This document shows, piece by piece, positions 1 to 7,690 of a stretch of DNA of 64,000 nucleotides; positions within the stretch are counted from its first letter, which is position 1, and each line of letters starts with the position of its first letter. Under the pieces are notes generated by a model that saw only the letters and a list, made by a program, of their open reading frames with translations, did not search any database and was not told where the DNA came from. The DNA lies in contig JADJVQ010000023.1 of NCBI GenBank assembly GCA_016710525.1, forward strand, positions 9,083 to 73,082. Reading direction: 5' to 3'. This stretch comes from Burkholderiaceae bacterium. GTDB lineage: Bacteria > Pseudomonadota > Gammaproteobacteria > Burkholderiales > Burkholderiaceae_E. A program made the position numbers and the translations under genes.

Positions 1-726
1 CCAGGGCACCGCGGCGAAGGTTTCGGTGTTGTTGATGGTGGTGGGCTTGCCGTACATGCCGAAGCTGGCCGGGAACGGCGGCTTGAAGCGCGGCTGGCCC
101 TTCTTGCCTTCGAGCGACTCGAGCAGCGCGGTCTCTTCGCCGCAGATGTAGGCGCCGTATCCGTGGAACCCATGCAGCTGGAAGGTGAAGTCCGAGCCCA
201 GGATGTTGTTGCCCAGATAGCCCGCCGCCCTCGCCTCTTCCAGCGCGGCCTCGAAGCGCTGGTAGGTCTCGAAGATTTCGCCGTGGATGTAGTTGTAGCC
301 CACGGTGATGCCCATCGCGTAGGCCGCGATGATCATGCCTTCGATCACGATGTGCGGGTTGTAGCGAAGGATGTCGCGGTCCTTGAAGGTGCCCGGCTCG
401 CCCTCGTCCGAATTGCAGACCAGGTACTTCTGGCCCGGGAACTGGCGCGGCATGAAGCTCCACTTCAGGCCGGTGGGGAAACCGGCGCCGCCGCGCCCGC
501 GCAGCGACGAGGCCTTCATCTCGGCGATCACCTGCTCGGGCGTGATTTTCTCGTCGATGATCTTGCGCAAGGCCTTGTAGCCATCGCGCGACTCGTAGTC
601 GCGCAGATGCCAGCCATCCGGCGAATTCAGGCCGGCCATGATCTGCGGGTTGATGTGCCGGCCGTGGAAACAGGTTTCCACCGCCCGGACATCGGCCAGC
701 GCACTGCGAAAGTCTTGGGCTCCCAT
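1..726 (-). CDS. nuoF: NADH-quinone oxidoreductase subunit F (partial, C-terminus off window)
   Basis: This is the flavin-carrying subunit of the complex I NADH dehydrogenase module. It binds NADH and FMN and passes electrons to the Fe-S chain. The translation from the ATG at 726 reads MGAQDFRSALADVRAVETCF and contains the glycine-rich nucleotide-binding motif GRGGAGFPTGLKW followed by CNSDEGEPGTFKDRDI, both hallmarks of NuoF. About 242 of the usual roughly 430 residues are present. The C-terminal 4Fe-4S (N3) cysteines lie beyond position 1. It starts 10 bases after the nuoE stop, in the standard nuoABCDEF order, so co-transcription is expected. Confidence 0.95.
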   Translation of the reverse strand, partial: MGAQDFRSALADVRAVETCFHGRHINPQIMAGLNSPDGWHLRDYESRDGYKALRKIIDEKITPEQVIAEMKASSLRGRGGAGFPTGLKWSFMPRQFPGQKYLVCNSDEGEPGTFKDRDILRYNPHIVIEGMIIAAYAMGITVGYNYIHGEIFETYQRFEAALEEARAAGYLGNNILGSDFTFQLHGFHGYGAYICGEETALLESLEGKKGQPRFKPPFPASFGMYGKPTTINNTETFAAVPW

Positions 727-736
727 GCGTCTTGCC

Positions 737-1249
737 TCAGGCCTTGCCCTTGAGTTCATCGAGGAGCGCGTCGATCTTGTCGGCGCTCATGAAGCTGCAC
801 ATGCGCTGGTTGTTGACCATCAGCACCGGCGCGTCGCCACAGGCGCCCTGGCACTCGCTCTCCTTGAGCGTGAACAGGCCGTCCGCAGTGGTTTCGTTGT
901 AGTCGACGCCCAGCTTGGCCTTGATGTACTCGCCGGCCTTGGTTCCGTCGCGCAGCGCGCAGGGCAGGCAGGTGCATACCGCCAGCTTGAACTTGCCCAC
1001 CGGCTGGGTGTCGTACATGTTGTAGAACGTGGCCACCTCGTGGACCGCGATCGGCGCCATGCCCAGCACCCGCGCCACATCCTCGATGACCTCGGGCGAA
1101 GTCCAGCCGACCTCCCGCTGCGCGATGGCCAGCGCCGCCATCACGGCAGACTGCTTCTGGTCGGCCGGAAACTTGGCGATTTCGCGGTCGATACTCGCGT
1201 ACGCCGACTCGGACAACAACCGGATCGTTTGGGGGACGGCACTCATCAT
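737..1249 (-). CDS. nuoE: NADH-quinone oxidoreductase subunit E
   Basis: This 170-residue thioredoxin-fold subunit of the NADH dehydrogenase module carries the 2Fe-2S cluster N1a. The four expected ligands are visible as Cys92-x4-Cys97 and Cys133-x3-Cys137 (contexts CTCLPC and ECQGAC). An N-terminal helical region precedes them. Two Met codons open the frame (1249 and 1246) and I cannot choose between them. The gene lies 48 bases after nuoD and 10 bases before nuoF, all on the minus strand. Length and motifs match the family, with nothing unusual. Confidence 0.95.
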   Translation of the reverse strand: MMSAVPQTIRLLSESAYASIDREIAKFPADQKQSAVMAALAIAQREVGWTSPEVIEDVARVLGMAPIAVHEVATFYNMYDTQPVGKFKLAVCTCLPCALRDGTKAGEYIKAKLGVDYNETTADGLFTLKESECQGACGDAPVLMVNNQRMCSFMSADKIDALLDELKGKA

Positions 1250-1297
1250 GAATTCCAGGGCATGGCGAAGGGAGTCGCGTGGTGGGTCGCGTCGGCG

Positions 1298-2551
1298 TCA
1301 GCGGTCGATTTCGCCGAACACGATGTCCTGCGTGCCGATGATCGTGACGACGTCCGCGATCATGTGGCCGCGCGACATCTCGTCGAGCCCTTGCAGGTGG
1401 GCATAACCGGGCGCCCTGATCTTCAGGCGATACGGCTTGTTGGCGCCATCGGACACCAGGTAGATGCCGAACTCGCCCTTCGGGTGCTCGATGCCGGCAT
1501 AACACTCGCCGGCCGGCACATGGAAACCCTCGGTGAAGAGCTTGAAGTGGTGAATCAGGTCTTCCATGTTGGTCTTCATGCCGACCCGCGCGGGCGGCGA
1601 GACCTTGTGGTTGTCGGACATGACCGGGCCCGGATGATTGCGCAGCCACTCGACGCACTGGCGCACGATCCGGTTGCTCTGGCGCATTTCTTCGATGCGC
1701 ACGAGGTAACGGTCGTAGCAGTCGCCGTTGCGCCCCACCGGAATGTCGAAGTCCATCAGGTCATACACTTCGTAGGGCTGGGTCTTGCGCAGATCCCAGG
1801 CCAGGCCGGAACCGCGCACCATCGGGCCGGTGAAGCCCAGCGCCTTGGCGCGCTCGGGCGTGACCACGCCGATGCCCACCAGGCGCTGCTTCCAGATTCG
1901 GTTGTCGGTCAGCAGGGTTTCGTATTCGTCGACGCAGCCCGGAAACCGATTGGTGAACGCCTCGATGAAATCGAGCAGCGAGCCCTCGCGGTCGCGGTTG
2001 TATTCGCGGATCGAGGCATCGTTGCGCAACTTGGTCTCGCGCAGACGAGGCATCTGCTCGGGCAGGTCGCGATAGACGCCACCGGGCCGGTAGTACGCCG
2101 CGTGCATCCGCGCACCCGACACCGCCTCGTAGCAGTCCATCAGGTCCTCGCGTTCGCGGAAGGCGTACAGGAACACCGCCATCGCGCCCACGTCCAGACC
2201 ATGCGCACCGATCCACAGCAGATGATTCAGGATGCGCGTGATCTCGTCGAACATCACGCGGATGTACTGCGCCCGAAGCGGCACTTCGACCCCGAGCAGC
2301 TTCTCGATGGCCATCACATAGGCGTGCTCGTTGCACATCATCGACACGTAGTCGAGGCGGTCCATGTACGGCACGCTCTGCAGGTACGTGCGGGTTTCGG
2401 CCAGCTTCTCGGTGCCCCGGTGCAGCAGGCCGATGTGCGGGTCGGCGCGCTGCACGACCTCGCCGTCGAGCTCGAGCACGAGGCGCAGCACGCCGTGCGC
2501 AGCCGGATGCTGCGGTCCAAAATTCAGCGTGTAGTTCTTGATTTCAGCCAT
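1298..2551 (-). CDS. nuoD: NADH-quinone oxidoreductase subunit D (49 kDa)
   Basis: This is a core subunit of the peripheral arm of complex I. With NuoB it forms the quinone-reduction site next to cluster N2. The protein of 417 residues begins MAEIKNYTLNFGPQHPAAHG, and the GPQHPAAHG loop contains the conserved quinone-site histidine. It ends VFGEIDR as in other bacteria. An upstream in-frame Met at 2557 exists, but the start at 2551 is preceded by a GAGGTG ribosome-binding site and gives the usual N-terminus. A copy of its first 11 codons lies 100 bases upstream (see the 2544-2651 entry). Confidence 0.95.
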   Translation of the reverse strand: MAEIKNYTLNFGPQHPAAHGVLRLVLELDGEVVQRADPHIGLLHRGTEKLAETRTYLQSVPYMDRLDYVSMMCNEHAYVMAIEKLLGVEVPLRAQYIRVMFDEITRILNHLLWIGAHGLDVGAMAVFLYAFREREDLMDCYEAVSGARMHAAYYRPGGVYRDLPEQMPRLRETKLRNDASIREYNRDREGSLLDFIEAFTNRFPGCVDEYETLLTDNRIWKQRLVGIGVVTPERAKALGFTGPMVRGSGLAWDLRKTQPYEVYDLMDFDIPVGRNGDCYDRYLVRIEEMRQSNRIVRQCVEWLRNHPGPVMSDNHKVSPPARVGMKTNMEDLIHHFKLFTEGFHVPAGECYAGIEHPKGEFGIYLVSDGANKPYRLKIRAPGYAHLQGLDEMSRGHMIADVVTIIGTQDIVFGEIDR

Positions 2552-2651
2552 TCGCACCTCGGATGGCAGCGCGCGCGCTGAATTTCGGAGGCAAGCGCAC
2601 CGCCTGCCGGCCGGAACTAAAGTTCAATGTGTAGTTCTTGATTTCAGCCAT
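2544..2651 (-). other. Duplicated nuoD start forming a 35-codon ORF in the nuoC-nuoD gap
   Basis: The minus strand between nuoC and nuoD contains a second copy of the nuoD 5' end. Its ATG is at 2651, exactly 100 bases upstream of the real start at 2551. Both copies read MAEIKNYTLNF, with a 22-base identical core. After codon 11 the copy diverges and continues as a 35-residue open frame whose TGA at 2544-2546 overlaps the nuoD start. It could be a duplication scar or a translated leader coupled to nuoD. I see no strong ribosome-binding site before it. Confidence 0.7.
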
Positions 2652-2668
2652 GATGTCAGGCGAAGGGC

Positions 2669-3265
2669 TCAGCGCCCGGTGCCGTATCCTTCCTCGCGGA
2701 TCACGCGCGGCACGTTCTCGCGCGGCTCGATGGAAACCGGCTGGTAGACCACCCGCTTTTGCTCCGGGTCGTAGCGCATCTCGACGTAACCGGACACCGG
2801 AAAATCCTTGCGGAACGGATGACCGACAAAGCCGTAGTCGGTGAGGATGCGCCGAAGGTCGGTGTGCCCCTCATAGACAATGCCCAGCAGATCGAATGAC
2901 TCGCGCTCGAACCAGTTGGCGGCCGGCCAGATCTCGGTGAGCGAGGGCATCACCGGATAATCGTCATCCGCACAAAACGCGCGGACGCGCAGGCGCTGGT
3001 TGCACTCCACCGAGAGCAGGTGCACGACGGAGGCGAACCGCGACCCCTGGTGCGCACCGTCGCCGTATTCGAGGTAGTCAAGCCCGCAGACATCGATCAG
3101 GGTATCGAAGCGCAGCCCCGGCGCGTCGCGCAGCAGCACGGCGACCGCGAGTAGTTCGGCAGGGGCGACTTCGATGGTGATCTCGCCGAGCCGCTCGACC
3201 GTCTTGGCGGCGCGCGCGCCCAGCGTCGCGTCCAGCGTGTTCCGTAGCGTTTCTAGTCGGGTCAT
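2669..3265 (-). CDS. nuoC: NADH-quinone oxidoreductase subunit C (30 kDa)
   Basis: This peripheral-arm subunit of complex I packs against NuoD and has no cofactor of its own. The chosen start ATG (MTRLETLRNTLD) lies 7 bases after the nuoB stop. An in-frame TTG at 3283 would overlap nuoB and is less likely. The product is 198 residues. It contains the family signature around ERESFDLLGIVYEGHTDLRR and the C-terminal DFPVSGYVEMRYDPE. It sits between nuoB and nuoD in the standard order. Family size and motifs are normal. Confidence 0.93.
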   Translation of the reverse strand: MTRLETLRNTLDATLGARAAKTVERLGEITIEVAPAELLAVAVLLRDAPGLRFDTLIDVCGLDYLEYGDGAHQGSRFASVVHLLSVECNQRLRVRAFCADDDYPVMPSLTEIWPAANWFERESFDLLGIVYEGHTDLRRILTDYGFVGHPFRKDFPVSGYVEMRYDPEQKRVVYQPVSIEPRENVPRVIREEGYGTGR

Positions 3266-3272
3266 CGGGATC

Positions 3273-3749
3273 TCAGCGGGCAATCGTGCTGGTGCGCTTG
3301 ATCTTGTTCTGCAACTGGATGATTCCGTAGATCAGCGCTTCGGCGGTGGGCGGGCAGCCCGGCACGTAGACATCGACCGGCACGATGCGGTCGCAGCCAC
3401 GCACCACCGAGTACGAGTAGTGGTAGTAGCCGCCGCCATTGGCGCACGAGCCCATCGACAGCACCCAGCGCGGCTCGGCCATCTGGTCGTAGACCTTGCG
3501 CAGGGCGGGCGCCATCTTGTTGCACAGCGTGCCGGCCACGATCATGAGATCGGAGTGCCGCGGACTGGGCCGGAACACCACACCGAACCGGTCGAGGTCG
3601 TAGCGTGCGGCGCCTGCGTGCATCATTTCGACGGCACAACAGGCCAGGCCGAATGTCATGGGCCAGAGGGACCCGGTCCGGGTCCAGTTCACCAGTTTGT
3701 CGAGCTGGGTGGTGACGAATCCCTCACCCAAGACACCTTCAATGCTCAT
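3273..3749 (-). CDS. nuoB: NADH-quinone oxidoreductase subunit B
   Basis: This subunit of complex I carries the terminal 4Fe-4S cluster N2, which donates electrons to ubiquinone. The four ligands are visible: the adjacent pair Cys37-Cys38 (GLACCAVEMM), Cys102 (MGSCANGGG) and Cys132 (VPGCPPTAEA). The product has 158 residues, the expected length. The gene lies 42 bases after nuoA and just before nuoC. All family features are intact. Confidence 0.96.
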   Translation of the reverse strand: MSIEGVLGEGFVTTQLDKLVNWTRTGSLWPMTFGLACCAVEMMHAGAARYDLDRFGVVFRPSPRHSDLMIVAGTLCNKMAPALRKVYDQMAEPRWVLSMGSCANGGGYYHYSYSVVRGCDRIVPVDVYVPGCPPTAEALIYGIIQLQNKIKRTSTIAR

Positions 3750-3791
3750 GCGTGCTGCTCCGAGCCGAAAACGATCGGCACCCGACGGGAG

Positions 3792-4151
3792 TCATTCCCA
3801 ATCGAGCGCACCCTTCATCCATTCGTAGACGAATCCGACCACCAGGATGGCCAGGAAAATCATCATGGCCGCGAATCCGAAAAACCCGATCGTGTCGAGC
3901 GACACCGCCCACGGAAACAGGAAGGCGATCTCGAGATCGAACAGGATGAACAGGATCGCGACCAGGTAGTAGCGAACGTCGAACTTCATGCGCGCATCTT
4001 CGAAGGGCTCGAAGCCGCACTCATACGGCGAAAGCTTTTCGGTATCGGGCCGCGAAGGCCCGAGAAGCTTGCCGATGACCAGAGGTCCGACCCCGACGGC
4101 GGTGCCGACAAGGATGAACAGCAGTACCGGCAGATATTGGTCGAGGCTCAC
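3792..4151 (-). CDS. nuoA: NADH-quinone oxidoreductase subunit A
   Basis: This small membrane subunit of complex I has three predicted transmembrane helices: LPVLLFILVGTAVGVGPLVI, YYLVAILFILFDLEIAFLF and FFGFAAMMIFLAILVVGFVY. The inter-helix loop has the conserved PYECGFEPFEDARMKFDVRYY region. I chose the GTG at 4151 (VSLDQYLPV) because it gives 119 residues, the family's usual length and N-terminus. An ATG at 4175 would add eight residues and has no better ribosome-binding site. This is the first gene of the nuo operon, just downstream of tRNA-Leu. Confidence 0.9.
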   Translation of the reverse strand: MSLDQYLPVLLFILVGTAVGVGPLVIGKLLGPSRPDTEKLSPYECGFEPFEDARMKFDVRYYLVAILFILFDLEIAFLFPWAVSLDTIGFFGFAAMMIFLAILVVGFVYEWMKGALDWE

Positions 4152-4264
4152 AGGATGACCTGATCCGGGAGACATCCGAGCGCGACGCTGATCGGGAAAC
4201 GTGGCACCTGCGAGGCAGATACCCGGCTCCCGGCTGCATGACCCGCACCCGGGTTGGTTGTTGA

Positions 4265-4349
4265 TGGTGCCGACGGCGAGACTCGAACTCGCACAGCTTT
4301 CGCCACTACCCCCTCAAGATAGCGTGTCTACCAATTTCACCACGTCGGC
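4265..4349 (-). tRNA. tRNA-Leu (anticodon GAG)
   Basis: The minus strand reads GCCGACGTGGTGAAATTGG at the 5' end and closes with CGTCGGC, discriminator A and an encoded CCA, giving a perfect 7-bp acceptor stem. The anticodon loop holds TTGAGGG with GAG as anticodon. A long variable arm (class II) and a GTTCGAGTC T-loop follow. The 85 bases fit a tRNA-Leu. It lies between secG and nuoA, the usual Burkholderiales position, and is probably processed from their common transcript. Confidence 0.97.
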
Positions 4350-4397
4350 ACGCGGAACACGGAAGCGCCCTAAGACACTACCGCCAAGCCCAGTATT

Positions 4398-4916
4398 CTA
4401 CTTCGGAATACCGGTCGGTTGGTCGCTTTTTTGCGGCACTGCATCACCGCTTTTCACGGTTGCGGAACCGGCCGGCGCAGCTGCCGGCGCCGGCGCTGCG
4501 ACGCCAGGCACGCCAGTCGGCGCGCCGGACGCAGGCGCCGCACCGGGCGCCGCCGCACCACCTGGCGCCGGCGCCGATCCGCAGGCTGGCGCAGAACCCG
4601 GCAGCGTGGGCACGCCCCCCGTAGATGCCGGCGCCGTACTGGCCGGCTGCTCCATGATGCTCTTGGGCGCGCTCGCCCGGGTATTGGCCAGATAGGACAG
4701 CGCCAGCGTGCTGACGAAGAACACGGTCGCCATGCCCGCGGTCAGACGCGACAGGAAATTGGCTGACCCGGTGGCCCCGAACAGGCTGCCCGAGGCGCCC
4801 GATCCGAAGGCCGCGCCCATGTCGGCTCCTTTGCCATGCTGCAGCAGGACCAGCACGATCACGCCGATGGCGCTGAGAACCTGGGCGACCAGGACGAACG
4901 AATGCAAGATACTCAT
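4398..4916 (-). CDS. secG: Preprotein translocase subunit SecG
   Basis: SecG is a small inner-membrane subunit of the SecYEG protein-export channel. The first about 75 residues are conserved: helix 1 (LVAQVLSAIGVIVLVLLQ), the HGKGADMGAAFGSGASGS loop, and helix 2 (LTAGMATVFFVSTLALSYL). I chose the Met at 4916 (MSILHSF) over an upstream in-frame ATG that would overlap tpiA. The C-terminal part is a long Ala/Pro/Gly tail that makes the protein 172 residues instead of about 110. Such tails are common in this order. It starts 10 bases after the tpiA stop, so the two are likely co-transcribed. Confidence 0.92.
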   Translation of the reverse strand: MSILHSFVLVAQVLSAIGVIVLVLLQHGKGADMGAAFGSGASGSLFGATGSANFLSRLTAGMATVFFVSTLALSYLANTRASAPKSIMEQPASTAPASTGGVPTLPGSAPACGSAPAPGGAAAPGAAPASGAPTGVPGVAAPAPAAAPAGSATVKSGDAVPQKSDQPTGIPK

Positions 4917-4926
4917 CGAAACCACC

Positions 4927-5694
4927 TTACGCGAGCGCCGCCGAACGGCAGATCGCAACGAATTCTTCGGCAACCAGGGACGCCCCGCCGATCAGGCCGC
5001 CGTCGATATCGGGCATCACGAACAGGCTGGGCGCGCTGGCCGGCTTGACGCTGCCGCCATACAGGATGCGCACACGCGCCGCATCCGCGCCGGCCTGCGC
5101 CAGACGGGAGCGGATGAATACATGGGCCGCCTGGGCCTGTTCGGGCGAGGCGGTACGCCCGGTGCCGATCGCCCAGACGGGCTCGTAGGCCACCACGAAC
5201 CGGTCGACCCGCACGCCCGAGGTGAATCGCGCCAGTGCGTCGATCTGCGCAGCCAGGACGGACTCGGTCCGATCGGACTCCCGGTCTTCCAGAGTCTCGC
5301 CGACGCACACGATCACGCCGATATCCTGGGCCAGGGCCCGCTCGGCCTTGTGGGCGATGAGATCGTCGGTTTCACCCAGCAGGGTGCGCCGCTCGGAGTG
5401 ACCGACGATGACCCAGCGGCAGCCCAGATCGCGCAGCATCGAGGCCGACACTTCGCCGGTGAAGGCTCCGTTCTCGAACGACGCCACATCCTGGGCACCC
5501 CAGGCCATTTCGGTGTCGCCCAGCCAGGCGGAGGCCTGCCCCAGGTACGGGTACGGCGGCGCGATCGCAACCTCGACCTGCGAGAGCAAGGAGCGATCGA
5601 TGCTGGCCCGCAGGGCGGTGAAAAGATGTTCATTGGCGATCAGATCGCCATTCATCTTCCAGTTGCCGACCACGAAGGGTTTGCGAGTCTTCAT
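4927..5694 (-). CDS. tpiA: Triose-phosphate isomerase
   Basis: This glycolytic TIM-barrel enzyme interconverts dihydroxyacetone phosphate and glyceraldehyde 3-phosphate in the cytosol. Visible catalytic motifs are GNWKMNG (substrate-binding Asn and Lys), IVGHSERR (electrophilic His) and VAYEPVWAIGTG (the catalytic Glu and start of the mobile loop). The phosphate-binding YGGSVKPA follows. The start at 5694 (MKTRKPFVV) gives 255 residues, the standard length. It heads the tpiA-secG-tRNA-nuo array. Confidence 0.96.
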   Translation of the reverse strand: MKTRKPFVVGNWKMNGDLIANEHLFTALRASIDRSLLSQVEVAIAPPYPYLGQASAWLGDTEMAWGAQDVASFENGAFTGEVSASMLRDLGCRWVIVGHSERRTLLGETDDLIAHKAERALAQDIGVIVCVGETLEDRESDRTESVLAAQIDALARFTSGVRVDRFVVAYEPVWAIGTGRTASPEQAQAAHVFIRSRLAQAGADAARVRILYGGSVKPASAPSLFVMPDIDGGLIGGASLVAEEFVAICRSAALA

Positions 5695-5780
5695 GCGCAC
5701 GGCGGCTTTCTGAGGTAAACCCGCGATTCTAGTGCTTGCATTGCGATCGCGTCAATTCGACGCCGCGATCGGCGCGCACA

Positions 5781-6638
5781 CTATTTCGGGTCGGGTGGAT
5801 CGGCGTCGGTCGCGCCGGCGGCAGCCGTTTCGCGCCAGGGGGCAGCACGGCCGGATTTCAGGCGCCAGGCCCAGACCACATATCCGGACAATCCATACAG
5901 GACGAACAGCGAGAACAGCACCACCGGCGGATCGCTGGACACCAGCACGAAGGCCAGCACCACGCCGATCACGAAGATGAAGGGCACGCTGCGCCGCAGG
6001 TTGATGTCCTTGAAACTGTAGAACGGGGCGTTCGAAACCATGGTCACCCCGGCATACACGGTGAACACCCAGGCCACCCAGGCGAGGTCCTTGGGCGATG
6101 CCGTGATCCATTTGGTTTCGCGCAGGTCGGTGACGATCCAGATCAGCCCCATCACCATGGCGGCCGCAGCCGGGCTGGGCATGCCCTGGAAGTAACGCTT
6201 GTCGACCACGCCGATGTTGGCATTGAAGCGGGCCAGCCGCAGCGCAGCCCCGGCGCAATACACGAACGCGGCCAGCCAGCCCCATTTGCCCAGGCCGCGC
6301 AATGTCCATTCGTACATGATCAGCGCTGGCGCGGCGCCGAACGAGACCATGTCGGACAGGCTGTCGTATTGCTCGCCGAAGGCGCTCTGGGTATTGGTCA
6401 GCCGCGCCACGCGGCCATCGAGACTGTCCAGCAGCATCGCCAGGAATGTCGCCATCGCGGCATGGTCGAAGCGCGCATTCATCGCCTGGACGATCGCATA
6501 GAAGCCGCAGAACAGCGACGCGGTCGTAAACGCGTTGGGCAGCAGGTAGATGCCGCGCGCGCGGCGCGGCGCGGCCTCGCCGGCTGCCACCGGCCGGGCA
6601 GCCCGCAGCGCGCGGAATCGACGTCGCTTGGGTTCCAT
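5781..6638 (-). CDS. pssA: CDP-diacylglycerol-serine O-phosphatidyltransferase
   Basis: This integral membrane enzyme makes phosphatidylserine, the precursor of phosphatidylethanolamine. The CDP-alcohol phosphotransferase motif is intact, starting DGRVARLTNTQSAFGEQYDS with the two further acidic residues in DSLSD. Several hydrophobic helices follow. I chose Met 6638 (MEPKRRRFRAL), which yields 285 residues. The longer open frame upstream would run into the neighbouring dioxygenase gene. The N-terminus is Arg-rich and cytosolic. Location near ilvC is typical of the order. Confidence 0.92.
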   Translation of the reverse strand: MEPKRRRFRALRAARPVAAGEAAPRRARGIYLLPNAFTTASLFCGFYAIVQAMNARFDHAAMATFLAMLLDSLDGRVARLTNTQSAFGEQYDSLSDMVSFGAAPALIMYEWTLRGLGKWGWLAAFVYCAGAALRLARFNANIGVVDKRYFQGMPSPAAAAMVMGLIWIVTDLRETKWITASPKDLAWVAWVFTVYAGVTMVSNAPFYSFKDINLRRSVPFIFVIGVVLAFVLVSSDPPVVLFSLFVLYGLSGYVVWAWRLKSGRAAPWRETAAAGATDADPPDPK

Positions 6639-6705
6639 CAATGGGATCAGCGCATGCCGCGCGGCAAACGCCACGGGCGCCGCCCGGCACGACCGGAGCG
6701 GCAGT

Positions 6706-7584
6706 TCATCGCTGGTACGCCCCTTGGCGCAGCCACTTGGTGGCAATCCATTTTTCGCCTTGAACGACCGGAACGCCCGCATGCAGACAGCGCGCGTCGA
6801 GCTCGCCGGCCGCATTGAGGTATTCGAAGTACAAGGCGCTGCCGCGGCGCGGCTTCACATCGAGCGAGAGCTCCGGAAAGCGCGTTTCGCCGCCTTCGGT
6901 GACGTTGTTCAGATAGATCACGAAGGTGGCGATGCGCTGCCCGCCCGCGCGCATGACCTCGGCGCTGCCGGGATCAGTGGGATCGAAGTAGTCGTGGTGG
7001 GCCAGGTACTCATTGCCGGGCTTGTAGTACAGGATCTGCAGCGGCTCGCCGTTTTCGATCGGCAGGCCGGTGAGCGCGGCGATGCGCTGCTCGATGCGGG
7101 CCACGATCGCGTTCTCGCCACGCTCGAAATGGGTGCCGGCGCTGGTGCGCACCGCGCTGATCTGGTCGCCGCCGGTTGCACGGTCGACCACCGACGATCG
7201 GGTGACCTTGCCGGCCGACAGCGAGATGAGCTTCTCGCATTCCTGTTCGGTGAGCAGGTCCTGGATGAGCGCGACGTTGGGATCGGCCAGCGTGAATCCG
7301 ATGCCGATCTCGCGGTCGCCGGCCCGGACCGTGCTGTGCGCCGGCAGGCGGATGGGATCGGCCTTGTAGCCGCTCAGCATCTGGGGCGCCTGCTGCTGCA
7401 CGCGTTCGGTCATCGAACGCACGACCGAGATCGCCACCCGGGCGTAGTGCTCCTGAAAGCCGTTGTCGCGCATGACGCTGAGCATGTCGGCATCGGTGCA
7501 GCCGCGCACCACGTTGCCGGCAAGCCAGTCCTGCCACTCGGGCGCCAGACGGGGAATCGGGGGAGGATCAAGTACCGCACTCAT
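6706..7584 (-). CDS. 2-oxoglutarate/Fe(II) dioxygenase, prolyl 4-hydroxylase-like
   Basis: The 292-residue protein has a C-terminal P4Hc double-stranded beta-helix domain (about residues 110-290). The iron ligands are visible as the HxD pair in LAHHDYFDP and a distal His in CLHAGVPVVQGEKW, where the following Lys would bind 2-oxoglutarate. The N-terminal about 90 residues are a helical region without a motif I recognise. Bacterial members hydroxylate proline in proteins or peptides; the substrate here cannot be told. It stands between ilvC and pssA on the same strand, with a 67-base gap to pssA. Confidence 0.85.
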   Translation of the reverse strand: MSAVLDPPPIPRLAPEWQDWLAGNVVRGCTDADMLSVMRDNGFQEHYARVAISVVRSMTERVQQQAPQMLSGYKADPIRLPAHSTVRAGDREIGIGFTLADPNVALIQDLLTEQECEKLISLSAGKVTRSSVVDRATGGDQISAVRTSAGTHFERGENAIVARIEQRIAALTGLPIENGEPLQILYYKPGNEYLAHHDYFDPTDPGSAEVMRAGGQRIATFVIYLNNVTEGGETRFPELSLDVKPRRGSALYFEYLNAAGELDARCLHAGVPVVQGEKWIATKWLRQGAYQR

Positions 7585-7613
7585 GGCGCGAAGTATAGCC
7601 TTGCGGGCTGCCC

Positions 7614-7640
7614 GGCGGCTGGGCCCGGGGGCCCGCCGCC
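7614..7640 (-). terminator. GC-rich hairpin after ilvC (possible terminator)
   Basis: GGCGGC at 7614-7619 can pair with GCCGCC at 7635-7640, with further GGGCCC self-complementarity inside. It lies 50 bases downstream of the ilvC stop, between the ilv operon and the dioxygenase. No T-run follows on the minus strand, so a rho-independent terminator is only a possibility. Confidence 0.35.
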
Positions 7641-7690
7641 GAGATGCGGCCGGGCGCGCGGGCAGCGCGCGCGCACCGGGCGCCGGCCGA

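Noticed and set aside
638..2581. Long plus-strand open frame (about 650 codons) over nuoE and nuoD
   Set aside because: The opposite strand encodes well-conserved complex I subunits. High GC in third codon positions suppresses stops on the other strand, and the plus-strand protein looks like His/Arg/Ala-rich nonsense.
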